NCBI GenBank assembly: GCA_024233345.1 | Contig: JACKPT010000001.1 | Coordinates: 289,276 to 353,275 of the forward strand | Length of the DNA stretch: 64,000 nt | Origin: Verrucomicrobiota bacterium | GTDB taxonomy: Bacteria > Verrucomicrobiota > Kiritimatiellia > CAIVKH01 | Direction of reading: 5' to 3' | Shown here: positions 34,924 through 43,681 of the stretch, piece by piece | How positions within the stretch are numbered: the first letter of the stretch is position 1 | How the letters are laid out: each line of letters starts with the position of its first letter | Translations under genes and position numbers: made by a program | The notes under the pieces: model-generated | The model's input: the letters and a program-made list of their open reading frames with translations, nothing else | Databases searched by the model: none | What the model was told of the DNA's origin: nothing

Positions 34924-36678
34924 ATGCGTTGGTCATGGATCAGGGAAGCCCTCGGAACGGGCACATTGCTTCATTTCATGGTATCCAACCTCCGGCAATT
35001 TCGCCGGGGGATGGTGCTGGCGGTGCTGCGCTGTGTGGTCATTGCCCCCATTCCCTGGATGTTCAAGGAAATGATTGATGCCCATATCCCGGATGGAAAC
35101 CTGCGGGGCGTCTTCCAGTTGAGCGGGCTGTTTCTGGTCATGCTGGTGCTGCATTACCTGTTCGCGGTGGCCGGAGCGAAGGCGATCGCGGAAAAAATGG
35201 CGAACCTGATTCTCCAACTGCGGGCGGATATTTTTGACAAACTCAATGAGCTGAACTTTGCCTTTCTCGACAAGCAGCGCAGCGGCCGGTTGTTGTCCAA
35301 GTATGCCTTCGATACCCAGAAGGTGGAAATGACCATGATGCAGACCATGAACCAGTTTTTGCCGAACCTGCTCTATAGCGCCTGCATCACCGGCTTGCTG
35401 GTGTGGATGAACTGGCGGCTCACCATTGTCCTGCTGTTGATGATCCCCCTGTTTGCCTTTATGCGCACGGTGTTCCGGGACAAGATTCGCGAGCGCAATG
35501 AACGGTCGCGTCTCTCCCAGGAAAAATTGTCCGGCGCGGCCAGTGAGGTGATTACCGCGCTGCGCTTGATCCGGAGTTTCGGACAGGAGGACCACGTGAT
35601 CCGGCATGTCGGCAGTTACAGCGAGACCTATGCCCAGTCGCGGTTTGACCTCACCATCATCAATTCTATTTTCGGCACGTTCACCTATGTCAGCACTCAA
35701 TTCCTGGCCCTGGTCACGGTGGCGGGGGGGGCGATCCTGGTCATCCAGGGGCAGATGACCCTCGGGACCCTGACCGCCTTCATGGCGGGACTGCCCATCA
35801 TTATGATGCCAATCCATTTGTTTGTGGGTATGGCCGAGCAATACTTTTCCGGGCAAGCGAGCTACCGGAGTATCCAGGAGCTGCTGGGCTCCACCTATGT
35901 CGAGGATTGGTCGGGTACGCAAATCCTGCCCGACCAGGAGGGGCGGGTCGAATTTCGGGATGTGACATTCGCGTATGATGGCGACCGCCCGGCGGTCAAG
36001 AACCTGAGCCTGACTGTTGCCCCCGGCGAGCACCTCGCGCTGGTCGGGCCGTCCGGCGCTGGCAAAAGCACCGTCACCTACCTGTTGCTCGGCCTCTACC
36101 AGGCGCAGTCCGGGCAGATCCTGATCGATGGCGTGGATCAGAATGAATTGGATATGAAGGATTTTCGCCGCCATACCGCCGTGGTTCCCCAGGACAGTCT
36201 GATCCTGTCCGGCACCATCGCCGACAACATCCGGTTTGCCCGGCCCGATGCCACCGATGAGGAGGTGCGGGAGGCGGCGCGGCTGGCCAACGCCGATGAG
36301 TTTATTGATGAGATGACCGAGGGATATGAAACCCTGGTGGGGGAACGCGGAGTCATGTTGTCGGGTGGCCAGCGGCAACGTATTTCCATTGCCCGGGCGA
36401 TTCTGCGCAATCCCCGCATCCTGATTCTAGATGAGGCGACATCTTCCCTCGATACCACCAGTGAGCGCCTGGTGCAGGAAGCCCTGAACCGGCTGGCCAC
36501 CAAACGCACGGTGATCACCATTGCCCACCGTCTCAGTACGATTCGTGACGCCAACCGGATTGTCGTGCTGCGGCATGGCGAGGTGGTGGAGCAGGGAACC
36601 TACCGGGAGCTGGTCGCGGCGGGGGGAGCGTTCAGCGACCTCCTGCGCGCCCAGCATGATGGGGTCCTGCCGGGATAG
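34924..36678 (+). CDS. ABC exporter, fused permease and ATPase (MsbA-like)
   Basis: A 584-aa half-transporter. Six transmembrane helices span about residues 25-310, followed by the ATPase: Walker A GPSGAGKST, Q-loop near VVPQDS, signature LSGGQRQRISIARAIL, Walker B ILILDEATSSLD and an H-loop in TIAHRLST. The layout matches MsbA/BmrA-type exporters of lipids or drugs; the substrate is not fixed by sequence. ATG 34924 is the first start that keeps the N-terminal helix without the unlikely Pro/Cys-rich extension. Confidence 0.93.
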   Translation: MRWSWIREALGTGTLLHFMVSNLRQFRRGMVLAVLRCVVIAPIPWMFKEMIDAHIPDGNLRGVFQLSGLFLVMLVLHYLFAVAGAKAIAEKMANLILQLRADIFDKLNELNFAFLDKQRSGRLLSKYAFDTQKVEMTMMQTMNQFLPNLLYSACITGLLVWMNWRLTIVLLLMIPLFAFMRTVFRDKIRERNERSRLSQEKLSGAASEVITALRLIRSFGQEDHVIRHVGSYSETYAQSRFDLTIINSIFGTFTYVSTQFLALVTVAGGAILVIQGQMTLGTLTAFMAGLPIIMMPIHLFVGMAEQYFSGQASYRSIQELLGSTYVEDWSGTQILPDQEGRVEFRDVTFAYDGDRPAVKNLSLTVAPGEHLALVGPSGAGKSTVTYLLLGLYQAQSGQILIDGVDQNELDMKDFRRHTAVVPQDSLILSGTIADNIRFARPDATDEEVREAARLANADEFIDEMTEGYETLVGERGVMLSGGQRQRISIARAILRNPRILILDEATSSLDTTSERLVQEALNRLATKRTVITIAHRLSTIRDANRIVVLRHGEVVEQGTYRELVAAGGAFSDLLRAQHDGVLPG

Positions 36679-36729
36679 AAAAATCATCCCGGCCACTGGA
36701 CATTTGCCCGATCCCGCGCACATTAGGGC

Positions 36730-37401
36730 ATGGATCAAACTGCCCGATTACCTTTGTTCCCCCTGCCGATGACCGCCTGCCCGTTGGAGATTGTTCCCCT
36801 GCATATTTTTGAGGAGCGATACAAGGCCATGATCCACGCTTGTCAACAAGCGCAAGCGGTCGGCGGGCTGGGTGAGTTTGTCCTGGTGTATCAGGCCGGA
36901 GCCAACCGGGCCGAAGTTGGAACCTCGCTGCGGTTGTCCTCGGTCCTGCAGGCCTATGCGAATGGCTCGATGGACATCCTCGCCACCGGGACCAGGCGGT
37001 GTCGTATTCTCCGCGAATTCCAGGACCAGCCCTACGGTGAGGCCGAGGTCCAGTGGGTGTGTGACGGCCATTCGGACTGGACGGAATCCCTCGCCACCGA
37101 AGCGTTTCAACTCCACCAAACCCTCCTCCAAATGAGTACCGGCCACACCCCGCCCGACTCGTTCTACTCGGGAAAATTTCTCTTGTCGTTTGCCCTGATG
37201 GCCTCACTGGGACTGCCCACCGAGGAGAAACAGGCACTGCTGGAGTTGGACAATGAAGATGAGCGGTTGGGGCAGGTGATTGGTCACATGAAAAAGGCAA
37301 TTCGTATTCTGGAAACTGCCCGCGGTTTTCAAGAGGCGGTACAATCCTGGTGGAATTTGAACCGGGTGGTGCGCAAGTGGAAAACCAGCAGCCCGCCATG
37401 A
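36730..37401 (+). CDS. LON-type substrate-binding domain protein
   Basis: A 223-aa stand-alone LON N-terminal domain protein. The opening RLPLFPLPMTACPLEIVPLHIFEERY is the classic LON substrate-binding motif, without the ATPase or protease parts of Lon. Such proteins are suspected peptide or protein binders. It overlaps the next gene by 4 bp (ATGA), so the two are coupled. Confidence 0.88.
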   Translation: MDQTARLPLFPLPMTACPLEIVPLHIFEERYKAMIHACQQAQAVGGLGEFVLVYQAGANRAEVGTSLRLSSVLQAYANGSMDILATGTRRCRILREFQDQPYGEAEVQWVCDGHSDWTESLATEAFQLHQTLLQMSTGHTPPDSFYSGKFLLSFALMASLGLPTEEKQALLELDNEDERLGQVIGHMKKAIRILETARGFQEAVQSWWNLNRVVRKWKTSSPP

Positions 37402-37877
37402 CCGGCGAGATCAACGTGACCCCCACACCGGACGGGGGAAGGATACTCGAAGCGGAACTGATTCTGCCCCGTCCGCTCGATGAGCTGTTTTCATTTTTTT
37501 CCGATGCCTCAAATCTGGAGCGGATTACTCCGTCCATGCTGCATTTTCACATTCTGACACCCCAGCCCATCGTCATGGCGGAGGGGGTGTTGATCGACTA
37601 CAAACTGCGCATCCACGGGATCCCGGTGAAGTGGCGAACGCGCATCTCCGCGTGGGAGCCAAACCACCGGTTTGTCGATGAGCAGATCCGAGGACCCTAC
37701 CGCCGGTGGATTCATGAACACACCTTTGACGCGGTCGAGGGCGGTACCCGGTGCCGGGACCGGGTTGCGTATCGCGCCCCCGGCGGAGCCCTGGTCAGTC
37801 GCTGGCTTGTGGATCGGGATGTTCGGGCGATCTTTGGCTACCGCCACCAGAGGCTGATTGCCCTGTTGTCCGGGTGA
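37398..37877 (+). CDS. SRPBCC (START-like) family protein
   Basis: A 159-aa protein with the helix-grip fold pattern of SRPBCC ligand-binding/cyclase-type proteins: a strand, then LPRPLDELFSFFSDASNLERITP near the N-terminus, and RGPYRRWIHEHTFDAVEGGT leading to the C-terminal helix. The ATG at 37398 overlaps the LON-domain stop. The family binds hydrophobic small molecules; the ligand is unknown. Confidence 0.85.
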   Translation: MTGEINVTPTPDGGRILEAELILPRPLDELFSFFSDASNLERITPSMLHFHILTPQPIVMAEGVLIDYKLRIHGIPVKWRTRISAWEPNHRFVDEQIRGPYRRWIHEHTFDAVEGGTRCRDRVAYRAPGGALVSRWLVDRDVRAIFGYRHQRLIALLSG

Positions 37878-37923
37878 ATGGAGCCAGACCCCTGGCGCAA
37901 TCCTGGCGTGGCGTCGCTGCGTG

Positions 37924-38823
37924 TCACCGGTTGCAGAATTTTTCCCGCAGTTCCGCCGCAGTCAGAAATCCACGGGACGCCGAGGCTTCGCCGATCTTCC
38001 AGCCTGCGAAATAGGCGGCCTGGTGCAGGGCGGTTTCGGGTTCAAGGCCAGAGACTATCCCGTGAATAAACCCGGAAAGCAGCGCGTCACCAGCCCCGAT
38101 GGTATTGTGGACCGGGCGGGGCGAAACGGCAGGCACGCGAATCGGCGGTTTATCCCGTTCAACCAGCATGGAGCCCTCCGCGCCACAGCCCACAACCAGC
38201 ACGTGGGTGTTCAAGTGCTTCATCACCTGCTCCGCCCACTGCTCGGGAGGGACGGGGAGTTGCTCATCGCTGCAAAACAGAAAGTCGGCAGCCTCCATGA
38301 AATCCCGGTTGTATGGATCATCCAGGCTGTTGATGGTGTGGACATCGGTTGCGATGGGAATGCCCCGGGTCCGGATTTCGCCGAGAAACCTGCGGGCAAA
38401 GTTGATGTTGCAGACCAGCGCGAGGTCTACCCCGTCCAGGGCCTTCTGGAAGACTTCGTCCGGATAGGTGGCTTCCTGAATGTCTTTCAGATCAACATGA
38501 ATCTGCCGCCGGCCCGAGGGCTCAAACAGAATCACCGACTGGGGGGTGGCCGGCAGGGTTTTCAGCAGAAACCGGTCATCGATCCCGTCCGCAGCCATGG
38601 TGGCCTGGACCAGACTGGACAACTCGTCCTGCCCCACCATGGCGGCCAGCCGCACCTGATGCCCGAGCCGGGTGAGGGCTGCGGACAGGTTATAGCCGAC
38701 CCCCGAGGTGCGGGTTTGGATGCCATGAAAGGGAAACCGGACCGGCTGGTAGGAAAGGGGGAAGGCATCCACCGCCACCGTGGTTTCAAGGTTGATCAGC
38801 CCGGCGATAAGAATCGTGGCCAC
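37924..38823 (-). CDS. PfkB-family carbohydrate kinase
   Basis: A 299-aa sugar or nucleoside kinase of the ribokinase fold. It shows an N-terminal substrate-recognition Gly pattern (RTSGVGYNLSAALTRLGH), the anion-hole motif TIGAGDALLSGF with the catalytic Asp, and a late adenine-binding region. It lies 12 bp downstream of the arabinose-5-phosphate isomerase gene on the same strand, so it is probably co-transcribed and acts on a related sugar or sugar phosphate; the substrate is unproven. Confidence 0.88.
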   Translation of the reverse strand: MATILIAGLINLETTVAVDAFPLSYQPVRFPFHGIQTRTSGVGYNLSAALTRLGHQVRLAAMVGQDELSSLVQATMAADGIDDRFLLKTLPATPQSVILFEPSGRRQIHVDLKDIQEATYPDEVFQKALDGVDLALVCNINFARRFLGEIRTRGIPIATDVHTINSLDDPYNRDFMEAADFLFCSDEQLPVPPEQWAEQVMKHLNTHVLVVGCGAEGSMLVERDKPPIRVPAVSPRPVHNTIGAGDALLSGFIHGIVSGLEPETALHQAAYFAGWKIGEASASRGFLTAAELREKFCNR

Positions 38824-38835
38824 GGGCCCCCCGGC

Positions 38836-39807
38836 TCAGAGAATCTTGAATTTTGGCAGATCCTGAATATCCACCATGCCCGCGAGCTGACCGTGGTCAT
38901 CCACCACCACGATGTCGTCGATATTCCGGTGCTGGTAGAGCGCGAGCATTTCTGCGGCGAGGACATCCTTGTGCAGCGAGACCGGATCCCGGGTCATCAC
39001 GCCATCGATCGGCTGGTTCATCAAGTCGGGGGTGGTGGTGATATGCCGCCGCAGGTCGCCGTCGGTAAAAATTCCGATGACCTTGTCGTCCGCGTCGAGT
39101 ACGGGGACCGCGCCGGACTTGGTTTCGGTCATCGCCACCACCGCGTCCTTGACCGTCTGGCCGGAGCGGATCCGGGGAAGCCGGTCCTGGTTGCGCATCA
39201 CATCGGAGACCCGCATCAGCAAGGTGCGCCCGATCGCTCCCGACGGATGGAGTTTGGCGTAGTCATCCTTTTTGAAGCCCCGGGCCTCCAGGAGTACCAT
39301 GGCCAGCGCATCGCCCACCGCCAGGGTCCCGGTGGTGCTGGTGGTGGGGGCGAGGTTGAACGGGCAGGCTTCGCGATCCACCGCAATCGGGATCACCGCA
39401 TCGCTGAGCCGGGCCAGCGAGTTCTCGCGGTCCGCCGTCACCGCGACAATGGGAATTTCCTTGCGCTTGATCTGGGGAATCAGGGTCCGCAGCTCATCGG
39501 ACTCGCCACTGTAACTGAGCGCGAGCACACAGTCCCCGGACACCAGCAGGCCGAGGTCGCCATGCATCGCATCGGCGGCATGAAGAAAAACACAGGGCGA
39601 CCCGGTGCTGGTCAGGGTCGCGGCAATCTTCTGCCCGATCGGCTGGTTTTTGCCCACCCCGGTGACCACAATCTTATGGCCGGAATTCACGGTGGCGAGC
39701 AGCACCTCAACACCCCGGTCAAAGTCTTCTCCCAGGCTGTCCTGTATTTTGCTCAGCCCTTCGATCTCGATGGCAAGGACTTCTTTGGCGCGCGCTGAAT
39801 ACTTCAA
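38836..39807 (-). CDS. kdsD: Arabinose-5-phosphate isomerase (KdsD/KpsF/GutQ family)
   Basis: Converts ribulose-5-phosphate to arabinose-5-phosphate, the first step to Kdo for lipopolysaccharide. The TTG at 39807, preceded by AAAGGA at proper spacing, gives 323 aa, the usual family length; an ATG at 39879 would run through the palindrome array. The SIS domain (about residues 30-180) shows VVTGVGKNQPIGQKIAATLTS and LSYSGESDEL; two CBS domains fill the rest. It implies an outer membrane with Kdo-type LPS. Confidence 0.93.
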   Translation of the reverse strand: MKYSARAKEVLAIEIEGLSKIQDSLGEDFDRGVEVLLATVNSGHKIVVTGVGKNQPIGQKIAATLTSTGSPCVFLHAADAMHGDLGLLVSGDCVLALSYSGESDELRTLIPQIKRKEIPIVAVTADRENSLARLSDAVIPIAVDREACPFNLAPTTSTTGTLAVGDALAMVLLEARGFKKDDYAKLHPSGAIGRTLLMRVSDVMRNQDRLPRIRSGQTVKDAVVAMTETKSGAVPVLDADDKVIGIFTDGDLRRHITTTPDLMNQPIDGVMTRDPVSLHKDVLAAEMLALYQHRNIDDIVVVDDHGQLAGMVDIQDLPKFKIL

Positions 39808-39842
39808 GGGTCGATTCCTTTGTCTATCGGTTGTACGGAATC

Positions 39843-39919
39843 TTCCAATCCCTGGAATCCGACCCGGAAAAAGTTCCAATCCTTGGAACTTTTTTCCGGT
39901 CCGTTTCCAATCCTTGGAA
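39843..39919. repeat. Three 15-bp palindromes at 31-bp spacing in a divergent promoter region
   Basis: TTCCAATCCCTGGAA (39843-39857), TTCCAATCCTTGGAA (39874-39888) and the same again (39905-39919) start exactly 31 bp apart, close to three helical turns. The middle copy is nested in a longer inverted repeat, with CCGGAAAA before and TTTTCCGG after it. The array lies between the divergent kdsD (TTG 39807) and the SLC12-like permease (ATG 40023). Identical phasing suggests a multi-site operator for a dimeric protein, or a mobile repeat family. Confidence 0.8.
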
Positions 39920-40022
39920 AATCCCCTCTACCGTATCGGACAACCCGCCGGACCGGCAAGGCTGATCCTTCACCCAGGATCGGTCTTTGTTTTTCCGGTG
40001 CCGTTTGGCTAGAGTACTGTTC

Positions 40023-42296
40023 ATGGTTGAGAAACAGACCGGTTACCAGTTTGGAACCTTTAAAGGGGTGTTCATGCCGAGCATCCTCACCATCCTCGGG
40101 GTGGTCATGTACCTCCGATTCGGGTGGGTGCTTGGACAGGTGGGGCTGCTTGAGACGCTGTTGATTGTCACCCTGGCCAGCTCGATCACCTTTCTGACCG
40201 GTCTTTCCCTGGCCGCGCTCGCCACCAATATGCGGGTGGGGGGCGGGGGGGCTTATTATATTATCTCGCGATCGCTGGGCATTGAGGCGGGGGCGGCAGT
40301 GGGCCTCCCCTTGTACCTGGCCCAGGCCCTGGGTATTGCCTTTTATGTCGCGGGGTTTTCCGAATCGGTCTGCGCCGCATTTCCGATGTACGATGCCCGG
40401 TTGGTCGGGGTGGTGACCCTGGTCGTTCTCGCCGGTCTGGCATGGTGGTCGGCCAGCATTGCCCTCAAGACCCAGTATCTTGTATTGGGGCTGATCGCCT
40501 TTTCCCTCGTCTCCTTTTTTCTCGGCACCCCCATGGAGGCGGTGGATCCCGAGGTCCGGGTCAAGCCGCTCCATCTCTATTCCTTCTGGGCGGTCTTCGC
40601 GGTGTTTTTCCCCGCAGTGACCGGCATCGAAGCGGGGATCGCCATGTCCGGCGATCTCAAAAACCCTGCGCGGTCGCTTCCCCGGGGCACCATCGGCGCC
40701 GTGCTGGCGGGCTATCTGGTCTATCTGGCCATCCCCATCATCCTGCATCATGCCGTTCCCGACGCAAACCGGCTGGTCGAAGACCCGCTGATCATGCGGC
40801 AGGTTGCGCGGTGGGGAGACTTTGTGCTCTACGGTGTATGGGCGGCCTCCCTGTCCAGCGCCATGGGGGCTTTGCTGGGCGCGCCCCGGACGCTTCAGGC
40901 CCTCGCCCGAGACCGGGTGCTGCCCCGCTTTCTGGGAAAGGGATTCGGCCAGGGACAGGATCCCCGCATCGCCACCCTCGTGTCCTTTGTCATTGCCCTG
41001 ACCGGCATTTTGCTCGGCGACCTCAATCTCATCGCCCCGGTGCTCTCGATGTTCTTTCTGACGTCCTATGCCCTGCTGAACCTGTCGGCCGGCCTGGAGG
41101 ATCTGATTGGCACCGCATCGTGGCGCCCGAAATTCAAAATCCCCGGCTGGGTTTCCCTGCTGGGGTTCGCCGGTTGCGGGAGCGCGATGTTGATGATCAA
41201 TGCGGGTGCGACTCTGGTCGCCGGCGTGGTGACCGGATCGGTCTATGCGGTGATGAAACGGAGAAATCTGCGGGCGCGATGGGGCGATTTGCGGCAGGCT
41301 CTGATGCTCTCGGTCACCCGGGAGCTGCTGTACCGGATGGCCGGCCGCCCGAAAACTGCGCGGACCTGGCTTCCCAATATTCTCGTGCTCAGCGGCGCCC
41401 CCAGTCGACGGTGGTACCTGATCGAACTGGCCAATGCGGTGTCGCAAAACAAGGGGCTGATCACCGTGGTCACCATGGTGCCGGAAACCAACTGGAATGC
41501 GGAGCGGGACCAGGCCCTGACCGAATCGATCCGGAAAAATCTACAGGCCCGGGATGTGCGGGCCCTGGTCCGGGTGCGGCCGACCGATGATGTGCTCGAG
41601 GGCGCGCGGCATGTGATCCGGAACTATGGCTTTGGCCCCCTGATCCCCAATACCATTTTGATCGGAGAAACCGAAAAGCGGGAAAACTTCGAGGAGTTTG
41701 CCCGGCTGATTCAATTGGTGGCCGCCACCCGTCGCAACCTGGTGGTGATGCGCGAGGATTCGACCCTGGTGGGCTTGGTGGAAAAGGCGGTCAACCTGGA
41801 TAACCCCGGCTATGGCAAGCCGGATCCGTCGGGCGAGACCGAGCCGAACCGGTTGCGGCAGGTGGATGTCTGGTGGCAAGGGCAGTCCCGGAATATCGGG
41901 TTCATGCTCGCCCTCGCCTATCTGCTGGTGCGCAGTCCGGCGTGGACCCAGTCAACCCTCAACCTGAAAATGATCGTTACCACCGAAGAGGATCGGGAAT
42001 CCGCCCTCGCGCAGTTGAACGCCTATGTGGAAGAGGCCAGGATCGGATCCTCCACCCATACCGAGGTACTGCTGCTGCCGGCGGGACAACCGGTCTTTAC
42101 CGCCATCCGTGAGTCCTCCCGTGATGCCGATCTCGTGGTGCTGGGTATGCGCCCCCCCGACGAGGGTGAGGGCCTCGCGGCCTACAGCCTCTACTATGCC
42201 GACCTCCTCAAGCACACCCACGACCTGCCCCCGACGGCCCTTGTCATGTCAGCCGAAGAGATCCAGTTCCATGATATCTTTGAGCCGGAGCACTGA
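40023..42296 (+). CDS. APC-superfamily permease, SLC12 (cation-chloride cotransporter)-like
   Basis: A 757-aa membrane protein. About 12 transmembrane helices fill residues 1-430, starting TGYQFGTFKGVFMPSILTIL, with GVVMYLRFGWVLGQVG and ALATNMRVGGGGAYYIISRS, which are hallmarks of the Na-K-Cl cotransporter-like branch of the APC superfamily. The C-terminal 300 or so residues are a cytoplasmic domain resembling that of SLC12 proteins, with two universal-stress-like stretches (NILVLSGAPSRRWYLIELAN and TEVLLLPAGQPVFTAI). The stop codon overlaps the first repeat of the adjacent transposon end. Confidence 0.88.
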   Translation: MVEKQTGYQFGTFKGVFMPSILTILGVVMYLRFGWVLGQVGLLETLLIVTLASSITFLTGLSLAALATNMRVGGGGAYYIISRSLGIEAGAAVGLPLYLAQALGIAFYVAGFSESVCAAFPMYDARLVGVVTLVVLAGLAWWSASIALKTQYLVLGLIAFSLVSFFLGTPMEAVDPEVRVKPLHLYSFWAVFAVFFPAVTGIEAGIAMSGDLKNPARSLPRGTIGAVLAGYLVYLAIPIILHHAVPDANRLVEDPLIMRQVARWGDFVLYGVWAASLSSAMGALLGAPRTLQALARDRVLPRFLGKGFGQGQDPRIATLVSFVIALTGILLGDLNLIAPVLSMFFLTSYALLNLSAGLEDLIGTASWRPKFKIPGWVSLLGFAGCGSAMLMINAGATLVAGVVTGSVYAVMKRRNLRARWGDLRQALMLSVTRELLYRMAGRPKTARTWLPNILVLSGAPSRRWYLIELANAVSQNKGLITVVTMVPETNWNAERDQALTESIRKNLQARDVRALVRVRPTDDVLEGARHVIRNYGFGPLIPNTILIGETEKRENFEEFARLIQLVAATRRNLVVMREDSTLVGLVEKAVNLDNPGYGKPDPSGETEPNRLRQVDVWWQGQSRNIGFMLALAYLLVRSPAWTQSTLNLKMIVTTEEDRESALAQLNAYVEEARIGSSTHTEVLLLPAGQPVFTAIRESSRDADLVVLGMRPPDEGEGLAAYSLYYADLLKHTHDLPPTALVMSAEEIQFHDIFEPEH

Positions 42297-42420
42297 GTAC
42301 CGGGGTCAGATGAGTACCGGGAGGAGTACCGGGGTCAGGCAATTAGTCACCCCACAGCACCCAACACAGGGGTCGGGCAATTAGTGGTCACCCACAGGGG
42401 TCAGGCAATTAGTGGACGGA
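42295..42420 (+). repeat. Direct repeats at the left end of the RAYT element
   Basis: GAGTACCGGG occurs at 42295, 42312 and 42324. GGGGTC(A/G)GGCAATTAGT occurs at 42331-42347, 42369-42385 and 42397-42413, and the last two continue into GG. Such iterated end motifs are typical next to REP-associated transposases. The rest of the 339-bp gap before the transposase stop, 42421-42635, holds no recognised gene. Confidence 0.8.
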
Positions 42421-42635
42421 TAGAACAAATGGCGCTTTCTCACATTGCGGGTGATCCTGCTCAGGCCTGATTCATCTACTTTTCTATTTCGTAGCGTCTG
42501 GATTGTGGTGGATTTGGGGCAAATATACTCTACGGGTCCCTCTCCGTGGGGTGGAATATTGCGTGGTGGACAGACCCTTGCATTACCCGTCTCGTACCGA
42601 GGTGGCGCTGCTTGAGTTGTCGAGTGATTTCGGGC

Positions 42636-43541
42636 TTAACCGGCGATCGATTCCCTAACCCGGCGCCAGGCACAGAGACCGCCATCGGCAGGGTCGGGCG
42701 ACACTGCGACGCGATGGCGGGCCATGGTCGCTGCGGGCTTGTAGCTGCTCATCACCTCACTCAGGAAGATGCGGGAACCGATGACAAGGCCGTCGGTCCA
42801 GTGGCGAACTCTGCGGCCAACATCTGTGGTGAAGCCGGAGGGCTCCTGCTCTGCTCCGGGCTTCTCCAGCAAGACCACCTCCATCCATACCTTCAGTTCA
42901 TCGAGACTCTTGAAGTTGAATAGATGTGTGAGCATGGGAAGAGCGTGCTGCATGACTTTGTCTGCGAAGGGGTGATTCCCCGACTGGCACCACATCCCAT
43001 GTGAACAGAAGCGGTAGTCGGCGACACGGCGTACCATGCCCGCTCGCACCGGATTGTTTTCGATATAGGCCCAGCATCGCCATACCGCGAGACCGGATTC
43101 GAGCAGGGTATGCTTGAAGCGTCCAGCCCACAAAGCTCCTCGGCGACGAATCTTCCGGGTACGATTGAACCAGCAGGTGAAGAGCTGTTGGAGATGCCGC
43201 ATGAACCAACTGATGTCCCGACAGCGGGCTTGCCATTGACGGCAGGCTTTGCTGCCCGGCTTCAGGGTTCGCTTGCCGTCATGGAAATCCTTGTACCGGC
43301 GGCAAACCTCCTCGGGGGCAGGCAGTTCGGCGGGGGTACGAACAACCAGGTGATAGTGATTGGACATCACCTGATAGGCGATCACGTCGACCGTATACAG
43401 TACACAGATCCGATGGAGGATTCGGACAAACTGTTCCTTCTCCACCGAGCCAAAGGGCCGGTCATTCTTGGTCCCTGCAGTCCGGTTGTAGCAATGGTAC
43501 CAGGCCGCCTGGCCTTCGAGCTTGATTCGTGGTTGTCTCAT
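42636..43541 (-). CDS. Y1/HUH transposase (REP-associated tyrosine transposase)
   Basis: A 301-aa single-strand DNA transposase of the Transposase_17/Y1_Tnp family. The HUH metal site is His62-Tyr63-His64 in VMSNHYHLVVRTP, and the conserved AYIENNPVRAGMV follows at about residues 158-170. In many relatives a Tyr in the helix before the F/Y-N-R motif is the nucleophile; here that helix reads LQQLFTCWFNRT, with no Tyr. It may be inactive, or use another Tyr. GGAAAGGAAAC precedes the ATG. Confidence 0.88.
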   Translation of the reverse strand: MRQPRIKLEGQAAWYHCYNRTAGTKNDRPFGSVEKEQFVRILHRICVLYTVDVIAYQVMSNHYHLVVRTPAELPAPEEVCRRYKDFHDGKRTLKPGSKACRQWQARCRDISWFMRHLQQLFTCWFNRTRKIRRRGALWAGRFKHTLLESGLAVWRCWAYIENNPVRAGMVRRVADYRFCSHGMWCQSGNHPFADKVMQHALPMLTHLFNFKSLDELKVWMEVVLLEKPGAEQEPSGFTTDVGRRVRHWTDGLVIGSRIFLSEVMSSYKPAATMARHRVAVSPDPADGGLCAWRRVRESIAG

Positions 43542-43543
43542 CT

Positions 43544-43590
43544 TCGTTTCCTTTCCATGGGCTCCATGCCCTATCTCCTTAAGGAAACGA
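43544..43590 (-). promoter_or_regulatory. Inverted repeat covering the transposase ribosome site
   Basis: TCGTTTCCTT (43544-43553) and AAGGAAACGA (43581-43590) are perfect 10-bp inverted repeats 27 nt apart, immediately upstream of the transposase ATG at 43541. In the transcript the near arm contains the AAGGAAA ribosome site, so the hairpin could limit translation or mark the element's own hairpin. A second hairpin (GCTTTTT/AAAAAGC, 43597-43614) follows. Confidence 0.45.
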
Positions 43591-43681
43591 GATGAGGCTT
43601 TTTTCAGAAAAAGCTTTGACGTGTTATTGTCTTTTACTGCAACTCTCTACCGATAAGGGTGTTATGATCGTGAATTAATTA

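Noticed and set aside
37858..39798. 646-aa open frame on the plus strand
   Set aside because: Antisense to the PfkB kinase and arabinose-5-phosphate isomerase, both strongly recognisable; composition is shadow-like.
39861..39900. Long inverted repeat with T-run as an intrinsic terminator
   Set aside because: Both neighbouring genes are transcribed away from it, so nothing upstream needs termination; the phased palindromes explain it better.
39843..39919. CRISPR array
   Set aside because: The repeats are 15-bp palindromes with 16-bp gaps and only three copies; no cas genes are nearby.
42540..42635. Plus-strand peptide starting VDRPLHYPSRTEVALLELSS as a gene remnant
   Set aside because: Too short, overlaps the end of the RAYT gene, and no family is recognised.
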